A stretch of DNA of 64,000 nt, from NCBI RefSeq assembly GCF_002160765.1, contig NZ_NFLF01000007.1, forward strand, positions 62,001-126,000, read 5' to 3'. Both the position numbers and the translations under genes were made by a program. Shown here in pieces: positions 33,851 through 43,266 of this stretch (position 1 is the first letter of the stretch; every line of letters starts with the position of its first letter). The DNA comes from Lachnoclostridium sp. An138. GTDB taxonomy: Bacteria; Bacillota; Clostridia; Lachnospirales; Lachnospiraceae. The notes under the pieces were generated by a model. The model was not told the origin of the DNA, did not search any database, and was given only the letters and a program-made list of their open reading frames with translations.

Positions 33851-33896
33851 TACCCTTAATTGACAAGGACATACTCGCCTTTGTCAATTAAGGGTA
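33851..33896. repeat. 46-bp palindrome of unknown role
   Basis: Arms TACCCTTAATTGACAA (33851-33866) and TTGTCAATTAAGGGTA (33881-33896) are exact complements around 14 bp, with CC-GG extending the stem. It starts 6 bp after the acetyltransferase stop. Neither side carries a T run, so it is not an intrinsic terminator by itself. It could be an operator, an RNA-stability hairpin or a remnant of a mobile repeat. Confidence 0.8.
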
Positions 33897-33902
33897 GATT
33901 TC

Positions 33903-34418
33903 TTACAGCATCTTATCGTATGCCAGTCTCCCGCCGCCCTGATAAAAAATCTCCCCGCACAGCACAAAGCCGTTCTTTTTCAGGACATGCTGCATGCGTT
34001 CATTCGGATAATCCGTATCCGCCCGCATATAGCGGACGCCCTTCTCCAGACACAGCTCTCCAGCCAGCCGGAATACAGCGTCTGCCAGTCCTTTGCCCCG
34101 GAATTCCCGGGCAAACGCCATGCGGTGAACCGTCGCGTAGGGCTCTTCGCTCCGCCACGCTCCTTTGATCTCCCGGTAGGCAGGCTCTCCGTCAAAATCA
34201 ATACACAGATAAGCTGCCAGCCTCCCCTCTGCTTTCAATACAAAGCCTTTTCCCCGCTCTATATCATCCAGGATAATCTCCCGGCTGGGATAATCCTCTG
34301 TCCACTGAACAAATCCCTGCTCTTTCTGAAATTCCCTGCCGGAATCAATGATAGCATAGCAGGTCTCCAGCTCCTCCGGACGCGCCGGTTCCAGTGCTGC
34401 TCCTTTTTCATTCTGCAT
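33903..34418 (-). CDS. GNAT-family N-acetyltransferase
   Basis: 171 residues. The acetyl-CoA loop is HRMAFAREFRGKGLADAVFRLAGELCLEKG (Arg/Gly pattern RGKG, about 105-115), and the C-terminal NERMQHVLKKNGFVLCGEIFYQG matches the last GNAT strands. The N-terminal DSGREFQKEQGFVQW is common in a Firmicute subgroup of unknown substrate. It is monocistronic, with its own terminator. No recognised substrate. Confidence 0.85.
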   Translation of the reverse strand: MQNEKGAALEPARPEELETCYAIIDSGREFQKEQGFVQWTEDYPSREIILDDIERGKGFVLKAEGRLAAYLCIDFDGEPAYREIKGAWRSEEPYATVHRMAFAREFRGKGLADAVFRLAGELCLEKGVRYMRADTDYPNERMQHVLKKNGFVLCGEIFYQGGGRLAYDKML

Positions 34419-34497
34419 GCTCTTTGTTTCTCCTTATTTATTACTCTTTTTCCTTTTGCTATAATATCATTTTTTTATGCTTTATTCAAATTCCACT

Positions 34498-34537
34498 TTT
34501 TTAAAGAAACGGCGCAGGAAAATTCCCGCGCCGTTTC
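34498..34537 (-). terminator. alaS terminator
   Basis: GAAACGGCGC (34506-34515) pairs perfectly with GCGCCGTTTC (34528-34537). The minus-strand exit is TTTAAAAAA. It lies 21 bp after the alaS stop. Confidence 0.75.
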
Positions 34538-34558
34538 TTGTCGTTCTTATATTCCGTA

Positions 34559-37198
34559 TTATTTGATCTGCTCCGCAGCTGCCTCGGCTACCTTCGCGAT
34601 TGCCGCGTCGATGCCGTCCGGATTCTTGCCGCCGGCCTGAGCCATGCCCGGCCGTCCGCCGCCGCCACCGCCTACAAGGCCTGCGATGGCCTTGATCAGG
34701 TTGCCGGCGTGAGCGCCCTTCTTCTGGGCTCCGTCTGTGGCTGTCGCCATCAGGCTTACCTTGCCGTCCACGGCGCTTGCCAGCACCACAACGCCTTCGC
34801 CCAGCTTTTCCTTCAGCTGATCGCCCAGATCACGCAGACCGTTCATATCCACGCCGTCCACTCTGGCTGCCAGTACCTTGACGCCGCCAATCTCCTGCAC
34901 CTGGTTCATCACATCGCCCAGGGCGTCCTTTGCCATCTTGCTCTTCAGAGACTCGTTCTCGCTGTGAAGCTCCCGGATCTCCGCCTGCAGATGCTCGATC
35001 TTTTCATTCAGGCCCGCCGGAGTGGTCTTGGCAGTTTTCGCCGCCTGATGAAGCTGCCGCTCAATCTCCTTATAATATGCGAACACACCGTCGCCGGTCA
35101 GGGCTTCAATACGGCGCACGCCTGCCGCGATTCCCGCTTCAGACACGATCTTGAAGACCATGATCTGGGCTGTGTTGGACACATGGGTTCCTCCGCAGAG
35201 CTCCTTGGAGAAGTCTCCCATGGAAACCACACGTACCTTCTCCGCATATTTTTCATCAAAGAGAGCCATAGCTCCTGTCTTCTTGGCTTCTTCGATGCTC
35301 ATGATATCTGTCACAACAGGAAGGGCTGCCTGAATCTCCTGATTTACAATATTTTCTACCTTCTCAATCTCCTCTGCCGTCATGGCCTCAAAGTGTGAGA
35401 AGTCGAAGCGCAGGCGGTCCGGAGTTACCAGAGAACCTTTCTGCTCTACGTGATCGCCCAGCACAGCCTTCAGGGCTTTCTGAAGCAGGTGGGTTGCGCT
35501 GTGATTCTTGCAGGTGTCAGCATGCTTCTTAGAGGCAACCTCCAGAGTCACCGGATCTCCTACTTTAAACATGCCTTTCGTCACACGGCCCACATGGCCC
35601 ACCTTGCCGCCCAGCAGCTTGATGGTATCCTGTACCTCAAACTCTCCGTCGGCGCTTCTGATCACACCGGTATCTCCCTGCTGGCCTCCCATGGTGGCAT
35701 AGAACGGAGTCTCTTTTACGAAAATGGTGCCCGTCTGGCCGTCTGTCAGAGCTTCCACAACCTCAGTCTCTGTGGTCAGGACTGTGATTTCAGACTCATC
35801 GGTCAGCCTGTCATAACCCACAAATTCTGTAGTGATGCCCGGATCAATCTCATCGTAGACCGTAGCGTCCGCACCCATATAGTTTGTCACGGCGCGGGCC
35901 TCTCTTGCCTTCACGCGCTGCTCTTCCATGGCAGCCTTGAAGCCTTCCTCATCCACGGACATTCCCTTTTCTTCCAGGATCTCCTTGGTCAGATCCACCG
36001 GAAATCCGTAGGTATCATACAGCTTGAAGGTGTTCTCGCCGGAGAGGGTCTTCTCTCCCTTTGCCTGCATATCCGCTTCCATCTCTGCCAGGATATTCAA
36101 TCCCTGATCGATGGTCTTATTGAATTTCTCCTCTTCCTGATCAAGAACCTTAAAGATAAAGGCTCTCTTCTCATCCAGTTCCGGGTATCCGTCCTTGGAC
36201 CCCTCGATCACGCTCTCGCTTAAGCGCGCCAGGAACTTGCCCTCGATGCCAAGGAGGCGTCCGTGGCGGGCCGCGCGGCGGATCAGGCGGCGCAGCACAT
36301 AGCCGCGTCCTTCATTCGTCGGCATGATTCCGTCGGAAATCATAAAGGTCGCGGAACGGATATGGTCGGTAATCAGACGAATGGAAATATCCTTCGTCTC
36401 ATCTGTCTTATATTCTGTATGAGCGAACTCACAGACCTTGTCCCGGAGCGCTCTCACGGTATCCACATCGAAAATGGAATCTACGTCCTGCACCACGCTG
36501 GCCAGACGCTCCAGGCCCATTCCTGTATCAATATTTTTCTGCTTCAGCTCGGTATAGTGATTGTGGCCGTCGTTCTCAAACTGGGTAAATACGTCGTTCC
36601 AGATTTCCATATAACGGTCGCAGTCGCATCCCACGGTACAGCCGGGCTTTCCGCAGCCATACTTTTCTCCTCTGTCATAGTAAACCTCTGAGCAGGGACC
36701 GCAGGGACCTGCACCATGCTCCCAGAAGTTGTCTTCCTTGCCGAAACGGAAAATGCGCTCTGCCGGAATACCGATTTCCTTATTCCAGATATCGAAAGCC
36801 TCATCGTCCTCCAGATAAACGGACGGATAGAGACGGTCTTTATCCAGGCCCACCACCTCGGTGAGGAATTCCCATGTCCAGTGAATCGCCTCTCTCTTAA
36901 AATAATCTCCGAAGGAGAAATTGCCCAGCATCTCAAAAAAGGTGCCGTGGCGGGCTGTCTTTCCCACATTTTCAATATCGCCGGTACGGATACATTTCTG
37001 GCAGGTAGTCACTCTCCTGCGGGGCGGAATCTCTGCTCCTGTAAAATAAGGCTTCAGCGGAGCCATACCGGAATTGATCAGCAGAAGGCTCTTGTCATTG
37101 TGAGGCACGAGAGAAAAGCTCTTCATCGCCAGGTGTCCCTTACTCTCAAAAAATTCCAAAAACATTCTGCGAAGTTCATTTACGCCATACTGTTTCAT
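34559..37198 (-). CDS. alaS: Alanine-tRNA ligase
   Basis: 879 residues from ATG 37198, after CAGGAGGGAACAG; the extra 40 codons to 37318 are leader. Layout: class II catalytic core (1-245, with RRMFLEFFESKGH, ARHGTFFEMLGNFSFGDYFK), tRNA-recognition domain, editing domain with HSATHLLQKAL and CGGTHVSNT, a coiled coil (about 735-770) and the C-Ala domain with the GGGGGGRPGMAQAGG block. It charges tRNA-Ala and clears mischarged Ser and Gly. It is transcribed from its own consensus promoter just after the DUF4132 gene. Confidence 0.98.
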   Translation of the reverse strand: MKQYGVNELRRMFLEFFESKGHLAMKSFSLVPHNDKSLLLINSGMAPLKPYFTGAEIPPRRRVTTCQKCIRTGDIENVGKTARHGTFFEMLGNFSFGDYFKREAIHWTWEFLTEVVGLDKDRLYPSVYLEDDEAFDIWNKEIGIPAERIFRFGKEDNFWEHGAGPCGPCSEVYYDRGEKYGCGKPGCTVGCDCDRYMEIWNDVFTQFENDGHNHYTELKQKNIDTGMGLERLASVVQDVDSIFDVDTVRALRDKVCEFAHTEYKTDETKDISIRLITDHIRSATFMISDGIMPTNEGRGYVLRRLIRRAARHGRLLGIEGKFLARLSESVIEGSKDGYPELDEKRAFIFKVLDQEEEKFNKTIDQGLNILAEMEADMQAKGEKTLSGENTFKLYDTYGFPVDLTKEILEEKGMSVDEEGFKAAMEEQRVKAREARAVTNYMGADATVYDEIDPGITTEFVGYDRLTDESEITVLTTETEVVEALTDGQTGTIFVKETPFYATMGGQQGDTGVIRSADGEFEVQDTIKLLGGKVGHVGRVTKGMFKVGDPVTLEVASKKHADTCKNHSATHLLQKALKAVLGDHVEQKGSLVTPDRLRFDFSHFEAMTAEEIEKVENIVNQEIQAALPVVTDIMSIEEAKKTGAMALFDEKYAEKVRVVSMGDFSKELCGGTHVSNTAQIMVFKIVSEAGIAAGVRRIEALTGDGVFAYYKEIERQLHQAAKTAKTTPAGLNEKIEHLQAEIRELHSENESLKSKMAKDALGDVMNQVQEIGGVKVLAARVDGVDMNGLRDLGDQLKEKLGEGVVVLASAVDGKVSLMATATDGAQKKGAHAGNLIKAIAGLVGGGGGGRPGMAQAGGKNPDGIDAAIAKVAEAAAEQIK

Positions 37199-37350
37199 CT
37201 GTTCCCTCCTGGGTCCGTCTCTCTTTCGCGGACCTTCTCGTATTTCCAGGCGCCTTTTAGCCGGAACCCGGGTCAGCTGCCAGCCGCAGAAAGCTTTTCC
37301 CTGGTCCGCTTTTATCACCCTGTCCGTAAATAGCGCACGGAATCCTATAT

Positions 37351-37379
37351 ATTATAGGTTGAATCCGGGTGTTTGTCAA
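37351..37379 (-). promoter_or_regulatory. alaS promoter (full consensus)
   Basis: Minus-strand TTGACA (37379-37374), 17 bp, TATAAT (37356-37351): a perfect match to the housekeeping consensus. A leader of about 145 nt follows, with a GGTCCG/CGGACC hairpin just before the ribosome site. Confidence 0.9.
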
Positions 37380-37392
37380 TGCGCACCGGCTT

Positions 37393-40300
37393 TTATTCCC
37401 GGCATTCCGGATAAGGAAGCTGTTCCTGGCTGGAAGCCAGAGCCCGGGTCAGCTGCAGCACTGTCTCACTGAAATAGCGGGAGCTCACCTCGTCCAGCCG
37501 GAAGAGGTTTTCTTTCTTAATTGTATCGTACACATAGCTTCCCCTCTTCACCGTCCCTGCCCGGTAGAAGCACGCGCCATAAACCGTGACCTCGTCGTTT
37601 TCATCACCCACATAGCTCCCGGAGAATTCGAGCTCCACGCCGATCTGTCCGTCCTCCCGGTAAAAGGTGGTGTACACTCCGCCATCCTGAACCGATCCCC
37701 GGTACCAGCCCATACCCTGGAGCTTTCCGGACAGGGACAGGCCGTTCAGCACTTTTCCTCCGAAGCGGGTCAGTTCCGTCTTTCCTTTTTCTTCCTCTGT
37801 CAGCCGGTACACCGGGCGGTCCAGCTGCTCGATAGGCTGTACAATCTCATAATCGGAAAGCTGTTCCTTCCAGGCCGCCAGATCTTCCCCCGAAAGCTCA
37901 ATGGGATGAACCAGTCCCACCATACCAGCCTCCGGAAATTCATACTCCTCTTCGTCTTTCGTGTTGAAGCTTCCGTCCTCCATATAACGGAAGGTATCCT
38001 TCAGGCTTCCGTTTTCATAGATGCCCCAGACAAGACCGATGGCAAACTGATGCATCACCGGATTTTTCACGAACAGCTTCTTCCATTGCTCCACACTCCA
38101 GAGCCGTTCCGCCGTAAGCGCCTGTTCCAGCCGGGCCTTCTGATTGGAAGCCACCGTCTTCAGCTGCTTTTTCAGCGCTTTGAATTCTCCATAGGCCTCC
38201 GCCGCCTTTTCCGCGTCATCTCGCTTTCCGGGGGCCGGCATATTCTTCAGCCGTTTGTTTTCCTCATCAAAAATCTCCAGCTCCAAAGCAGGAGTCAGAT
38301 AGACGTGGAAGCTTCTCTCTCCATAATCAAAGATTCTCTCCAGGCTTTCGTCAAAGCCCAGATCCGGGACAATCCGGTCTTCCAGCTCGGCCCGGCTGAT
38401 GCCGAGAGCCGAAGCCGCCGAATCCAGAGCCTGAGCCGCGGCCGCTTTTACCTGACGGAATTTGAACTTTCTTGAAATCTGATCCACCTGAAGCAGGGCC
38501 GCAGAGCTTCCGTTCAGGGCCAAAGCTTTGACGGCTTCCGCTGCCATGGCTCCTCTCGCGTGCTGGGGCCACTCCTGAATCTGCTTCCGGAAAAGGGGGA
38601 CTATGTCTTCGCCGCCGTGGATGGCAGCCGCATAGAGCACCCATTTTTTCTTTGCTTCCGCTCCGCCTTCCATCCATTTGTCAAAGAGTTCTCCCATGTA
38701 CCGGCCAAGTTCCTTCTCGTTCAGGTCTGCGGCCAGCCTCTTAGCCTCTTCATTGATGCCCGGCATGGACATATCCGCATAAGCCACAAGGAGCGCCTGC
38801 AGATAATCCTCGGAAGCCAGGCTTCCATCCTTTTTATGCACCGGACTGAAGGGGGTCTCATAGGCCCATGCTGCTTTCCGCTTCTTTCCGCCCTTCAAAA
38901 GCTCCGCTGCCAGCTCCCGGGTGGTCTGCAGCTGCGTTTGCCCGCTCTCCTGTCCGGAAGAGGAAGTGCCGAGAATATTCTGCAGCAGTTCTTTCAGCTT
39001 TTTGCTCTTCTCCGCCTCCAGCGCCTGCGAAAGCTCTGCCCGGTACTGATCCGCTCCCCATTTGCGCAGGACGCGGATGGCCAGTTCTCTCTCCTGAGAT
39101 TTTCTGGAAGTCAGAAATCTCTTCATGTCCGGCTCCCATTCCCGGTGTTCCGCGCAGATCAGGGCAAGGGTCTCTTTTACCTGCTTGGAGCTGTCCATGG
39201 CTCCTGCCAGAATCGTATCCTTTTCCTGCTGCCAGTCCTCATCCAGCACACGGTAGCAGATATCCCGTCCCACGGAAGTGCTGTTTTTCAGGGCCGTGTA
39301 GAATTCCTCCCGATGCTTTGGAAGTCTCTGCGCCAGAGCCTTGACCGCCGCGTCCAGAAACTGATTTTTGTCCGACTCTGCATAATAACCGGAATAAATT
39401 CCTTCCATGGCGTCTGCCTGATACTGGATGGGAAGACCTGCTTCCTCCCAGATCCTGACCAGAGACTCCACCTTCTTTTCATAGGTCTCCGCATCAACTG
39501 CCGTATTTCCCCGGAGCCGTGGAAGATAAGAATAGCAGAAATAACCCCCGCTCATCTGAAGAGCCTCCAGCACCAGGGCTCTCCTCCAAAGCTCATCCCC
39601 ATCCTTTTCCATCATTTCCAGCTTCTGCTGATTTCCGTAATAATATCCGGACATTCCTCTCCAGCCATTTACAAACGGATAGAGTTCTGAAAGAGAAATC
39701 TGCCCCAGCAGATACTGCTTCGCCTGATCCCTTCCCACTGTAAATCTTCCCGTAAGCTCCTCTGCCAGCTTTCCCTGCACTTCCCCGGAATAAGCATTTT
39801 TCATCTGCTCATACAAAGCCGGATTTCCCGCTTTCACCTGATCCATCAGAAACTGATAATCCTCCAGAGCCGCTTTCCGCGCTTCCGTGCGGATACACTC
39901 CGGATACTGCTTTGCCATTCTCTTTAAACCCGCGGCAATTCTGTTTTTCAGATACCAGCGGATGAACTCATCCGGTTTCAGGGGCAGAATCCGCTCCAGA
40001 ATCGGCAGTTGAGCCTCAAACCAGGAAGGCTCCGCCATGGTTTTGCAGGCATCAAGAGTCCACTCCGGACTCAGATACGCCATGATCTGGAGAAAGCACA
40101 GGCAGACATCAGAATGTTTCCAGGACAGGAAAGCGCAGCCGGAAAGGAGCGTGAGCAGATACTGGCTGGCCTGTCTCCCCCTCAGAATGTCTGAGAGCTC
40201 CTGGGGGAAGTCTCCATAGGGTCTGCCCTGCTTTATATAATCCTGAAGCTTTTTGAGCTCCTCCTCTGAGGGACTCTTCTGGCCTGACTGGAAAACACCC

Positions 40301-40968
40301 GGAAGACTGTCTGTCAGATTGGCTTCCAGAAATTCTGCCACCTTCCTGTCTTCCAGACTGCTTTCCGTATCAAACATACTTTTTCCAAAGAAATCCCTGA
40401 TACTCTTTACAGGATTTCCGCTTCCTCTTTCAGCTCTCTTTTCATGAAGATAGGCCGCAGCCAGAAGTACCCTGGCATTGTCATACTTATGGGTACACAG
40501 ATCCATAGCCCGGCGGACGATCTTCAGATCCTTCTTTGCCAGACCGCAGAGCCCTTTGACATTCGCCCAGGACAGCGCGTACTGGTTCCAGGCAATCCCC
40601 TCTGCCAGAATGGCCGCCTCCTGTTCGGGTGACAGATATGGCAGCACATCTTTTAAATCCCAGTTGTACTGACTCAGAAGATAACTGGCTGTAGAACCGC
40701 CCACAGCTGCCGCAAAGTGTACGTACCGGGCCAGTTCTTCCGTCTTCTTCCGCTTTTTCAGATGCTCCACGTAATCGATGCTTTTCTTCTTTTTCTCCGG
40801 CGCCAGACCGGAAAAGTCCTGAAGCTCCGCCTTCTTTAAAAGCTCTGGCTGTTCCCCCGTACCCTGGGCAAAATAAGTCTCCGCCAGCTTCCGGTTCTTT
40901 TCCGTCAGCCCCAGCGCTTCCAGGGTATCCAGAAGCTTTTGATAATTTCTCTCCTCACTCAGATTCAT
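37393..40968 (-). CDS. DUF4132 protein (YehI/MolR-like), helical-repeat scaffold
   Basis: 1191 residues, no signal peptide and no membrane helix. The first 850 or so residues are alpha-helical and repeat-like (HEAT style), with Leu/Ala/Lys/Glu-rich helices. From about 900 to 1150 runs the DUF4132 part: EFKALKKQLKTVASNQKARLEQALTAERLWS, WKKLFVKNPVMHQFAIGLVWGIYE, VGLVHPIEL, ILQ/IVQPIEQLDRPVY and a beta-rich end (GSYVGDENDEVTVYGACFYRAG). Function is unknown; E. coli relatives YehI and MolR sit by the yehLMPQ genes. Here too it is the last gene of the MoxR-DUF5682-VWA-SWIM operon, 85 bp after the SWIM gene. It probably acts as the large scaffold or substrate-binding partner of the ATPase complex, by inference. 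Confidence 0.85.
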   Translation of the reverse strand: MNLSEERNYQKLLDTLEALGLTEKNRKLAETYFAQGTGEQPELLKKAELQDFSGLAPEKKKKSIDYVEHLKKRKKTEELARYVHFAAAVGGSTASYLLSQYNWDLKDVLPYLSPEQEAAILAEGIAWNQYALSWANVKGLCGLAKKDLKIVRRAMDLCTHKYDNARVLLAAAYLHEKRAERGSGNPVKSIRDFFGKSMFDTESSLEDRKVAEFLEANLTDSLPGVFQSGQKSPSEEELKKLQDYIKQGRPYGDFPQELSDILRGRQASQYLLTLLSGCAFLSWKHSDVCLCFLQIMAYLSPEWTLDACKTMAEPSWFEAQLPILERILPLKPDEFIRWYLKNRIAAGLKRMAKQYPECIRTEARKAALEDYQFLMDQVKAGNPALYEQMKNAYSGEVQGKLAEELTGRFTVGRDQAKQYLLGQISLSELYPFVNGWRGMSGYYYGNQQKLEMMEKDGDELWRRALVLEALQMSGGYFCYSYLPRLRGNTAVDAETYEKKVESLVRIWEEAGLPIQYQADAMEGIYSGYYAESDKNQFLDAAVKALAQRLPKHREEFYTALKNSTSVGRDICYRVLDEDWQQEKDTILAGAMDSSKQVKETLALICAEHREWEPDMKRFLTSRKSQERELAIRVLRKWGADQYRAELSQALEAEKSKKLKELLQNILGTSSSGQESGQTQLQTTRELAAELLKGGKKRKAAWAYETPFSPVHKKDGSLASEDYLQALLVAYADMSMPGINEEAKRLAADLNEKELGRYMGELFDKWMEGGAEAKKKWVLYAAAIHGGEDIVPLFRKQIQEWPQHARGAMAAEAVKALALNGSSAALLQVDQISRKFKFRQVKAAAAQALDSAASALGISRAELEDRIVPDLGFDESLERIFDYGERSFHVYLTPALELEIFDEENKRLKNMPAPGKRDDAEKAAEAYGEFKALKKQLKTVASNQKARLEQALTAERLWSVEQWKKLFVKNPVMHQFAIGLVWGIYENGSLKDTFRYMEDGSFNTKDEEEYEFPEAGMVGLVHPIELSGEDLAAWKEQLSDYEIVQPIEQLDRPVYRLTEEEKGKTELTRFGGKVLNGLSLSGKLQGMGWYRGSVQDGGVYTTFYREDGQIGVELEFSGSYVGDENDEVTVYGACFYRAGTVKRGSYVYDTIKKENLFRLDEVSSRYFSETVLQLTRALASSQEQLPYPECRE

Positions 40969-41053
40969 GACGTGTACCTCCCCACTCTTATTTGTCTATT
41001 TTTACTCCCATGCTCTCAGTTCATAATTCAGTGTCTGAAAATGTTCTCCATTC

Positions 41054-43213
41054 CTATGTATCTTCCATCCGGATCAGAGCCTGATCAAAAGATGTTTTCT
41101 CCAGGCAGGCGCCCAGATATTCCATCAGCCGTCCCCAGGCCAGAATCACCGGCTCCGGATCAAATTCCATCTGATGCGCTTTTTGCTCCAGGGCCGTTCG
41201 AATCCGGGACAATTCCTCACTGCCGCCGTGAAGCCCCATCTCCTCGCTCTCCCTCTCCAGTCTGCGAAGCTGGGACATGCTCTCCTCCTGGACCGAATCA
41301 AGACCGCTCTGAAACAGATCTCCCAGCGTCTGACGCATCTCCAGAAGAAGCTGCTCCAGGGCTTTGACTGTTCCTTCTGCCGGCAGGTTTTCTTTTTCCT
41401 GCACACGCGGCGTTCCTTCCTGATCTGAAATCTCCGGAACCGCTCCAAACCTTTTCCCTTCAAAATATTCTATGGGATACAGGCAGAGACTGCCGCCCTC
41501 CAGATAAGGAATCCCGAAAAATACCAGCGTGTGCGCTTTCTCCTGCCAGCCTTTTTCCTTCTGTTCCTTTCCCTGCTGCCCGGCCAGTCTTGCGCTCAGC
41601 CGCTCCAGCGCCTGAATCGTCAGCTTTTCCTCTTTCGAATAATTCACGGCCACGGAGATTCTTCTCCCGTACCTGTCATAAATATCCATGGCAAACCGCT
41701 GCTTTACCGAGTCAAAACGTCCTTCACCGCAGCGCACCGCCCCGGCCAGAACCAGAGGCTCCCGTCCTTCTGCCTTCCGGGATCTGCGCTCCTGCCCTTC
41801 CAGCATGGGAAGAAGCTCCCGGTAATCCCATACCACCATTTCACGAATCTCTTCCCGGGCCAGATTTCTCTGTCCGGCAATCTCGCTTTTCGTCTCCCGG
41901 CTCACAGACAGTCTTCCGTCCTCCGCAGCCTTCGCCTGGTCCAGATAAAATTCCAGCTCCATCATATCTGCCCGGCTGCAGTTCATCCCCCAGGGCGCCT
42001 GCTCCTGCTCATAATTTCCCGCCGGGCGCCGGCGGATTCCCTCATAAAAGACAGGACGCACATCGGTCCAGGTATACCATCGTTTCTGCTCTGTCTCCAG
42101 AAAATAATAGCGCTCTCCCGCGTATCCTGTCTTGCTCTGAAAGCTTCTTCCCCCTATGGCTGTCAGATGAAGACGGGGTACCGGCGCATAGGTGTCCCGG
42201 AAGGTACCGGCCAGCGCACGGAGCTTTTCCGGCTCTTTCATCTGCTCCAGCGCAACAGCCCGGGCATACAGACCCAGAAGCCTGGCAAGAAGGCTCTCCG
42301 TGCGGAAGGCTCCCGACCGCTGAAAGTACTGTCTGTACTCGGAAGCGGCGCTCCGGAAGACCGTCTCAAAATCCGGAAGACCGGCCCCATGGCTGATGAC
42401 AGCCAGACGCTCCATGCTCTCCTCAGCCTCCGGAGACAGACGGGAAAGACCTGTCAGCAGCTGGAGAGAGAGCCCCGCCTTCATGGCGCCTGCGGCCTGG
42501 GAAAGCTCTTCCAGATCCCATTCCCCGGCTTCTTTCCTTCCGTCTTCCAACTGCTTCCGCGTAAGCGTCCCCTTCTGCAGTTGAAATGCCAGAACTGCCT
42601 GGGCCTTGTGTACGCACAGTTCCCGGCTGTGGCAGCTGCAGGTGGAATGCTCCAGGGGGCTTAAAAGCTTCACCACCATCTGATTCCATGGAAAACGAAC
42701 TGTCAGAAGGCTTCCCGATGCCCCTGGTTCCAGTTTCGGGAGCTCTCCCTGGTCCATGTGAAGCAGGAATTCCCGGTATCCCCTCGTTTTGCAGGCCTGT
42801 CTCAGCCTGCCGGCAGGAATGGAAAGAAGCTCCTGCTCCAGCTCCGGAAGCAGCGCTCCGGGACTCTGCTTTTCTGCTTTTGCGCCTGCTTCTGCCTTTT
42901 GCTCTGCCTCAGTCCCCGCTTCTTCCCCGCAGGACAGAGCGCTTTTCTCCAATTCTTTTTTCAGATACAGGACCGCGGTAATCAGATGGCGGCAGACACT
43001 TCGGGAAGGGCAGCTGCAGGTGCTGTCCCCCAGCGGGGCCCGAATCCTGCAGACTGCCTCTTTTAAAGCGACCTCCGCTTCCTCTCCTTCCCAGACCACA
43101 GAAGGGGACTCCTGTTCCAGATCCTTATATGCTCTTTTTACGGTTCCTTTGTTTGACAGACCGATCAGATATTCCTCGTCCGTCTGTGCCAGCAGCTTCT
43201 TCAGTTCTTCCAT
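41054..43213 (-). CDS. Double SWIM zinc-finger protein (YehQ-like)
   Basis: 719 residues. Two SWIM motifs of form CxC-x5-CxH are seen: Cys66, Cys68, Cys74, His76 (CSCPSRSVCRH) and Cys192, Cys194, Cys200, His202 (CSCHSRELCVH). Each is followed by a hydrophobic helix. The remainder is mostly helical and charged, with an acidic low-complexity stretch (about 92-120). SWIM domains bind zinc and are used for DNA or protein contact. It lies between the VWA and DUF4132 genes, matching YehQ in the E. coli yeh group. The biochemical role is unknown. Confidence 0.85.
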   Translation of the reverse strand: MEELKKLLAQTDEEYLIGLSNKGTVKRAYKDLEQESPSVVWEGEEAEVALKEAVCRIRAPLGDSTCSCPSRSVCRHLITAVLYLKKELEKSALSCGEEAGTEAEQKAEAGAKAEKQSPGALLPELEQELLSIPAGRLRQACKTRGYREFLLHMDQGELPKLEPGASGSLLTVRFPWNQMVVKLLSPLEHSTCSCHSRELCVHKAQAVLAFQLQKGTLTRKQLEDGRKEAGEWDLEELSQAAGAMKAGLSLQLLTGLSRLSPEAEESMERLAVISHGAGLPDFETVFRSAASEYRQYFQRSGAFRTESLLARLLGLYARAVALEQMKEPEKLRALAGTFRDTYAPVPRLHLTAIGGRSFQSKTGYAGERYYFLETEQKRWYTWTDVRPVFYEGIRRRPAGNYEQEQAPWGMNCSRADMMELEFYLDQAKAAEDGRLSVSRETKSEIAGQRNLAREEIREMVVWDYRELLPMLEGQERRSRKAEGREPLVLAGAVRCGEGRFDSVKQRFAMDIYDRYGRRISVAVNYSKEEKLTIQALERLSARLAGQQGKEQKEKGWQEKAHTLVFFGIPYLEGGSLCLYPIEYFEGKRFGAVPEISDQEGTPRVQEKENLPAEGTVKALEQLLLEMRQTLGDLFQSGLDSVQEESMSQLRRLERESEEMGLHGGSEELSRIRTALEQKAHQMEFDPEPVILAWGRLMEYLGACLEKTSFDQALIRMEDT

Positions 43214-43266
43214 CTTTCTCCCCTGCCGCCTGTTTTATCCTGTCTCTTTTCCGGTCTCCCTGCATT

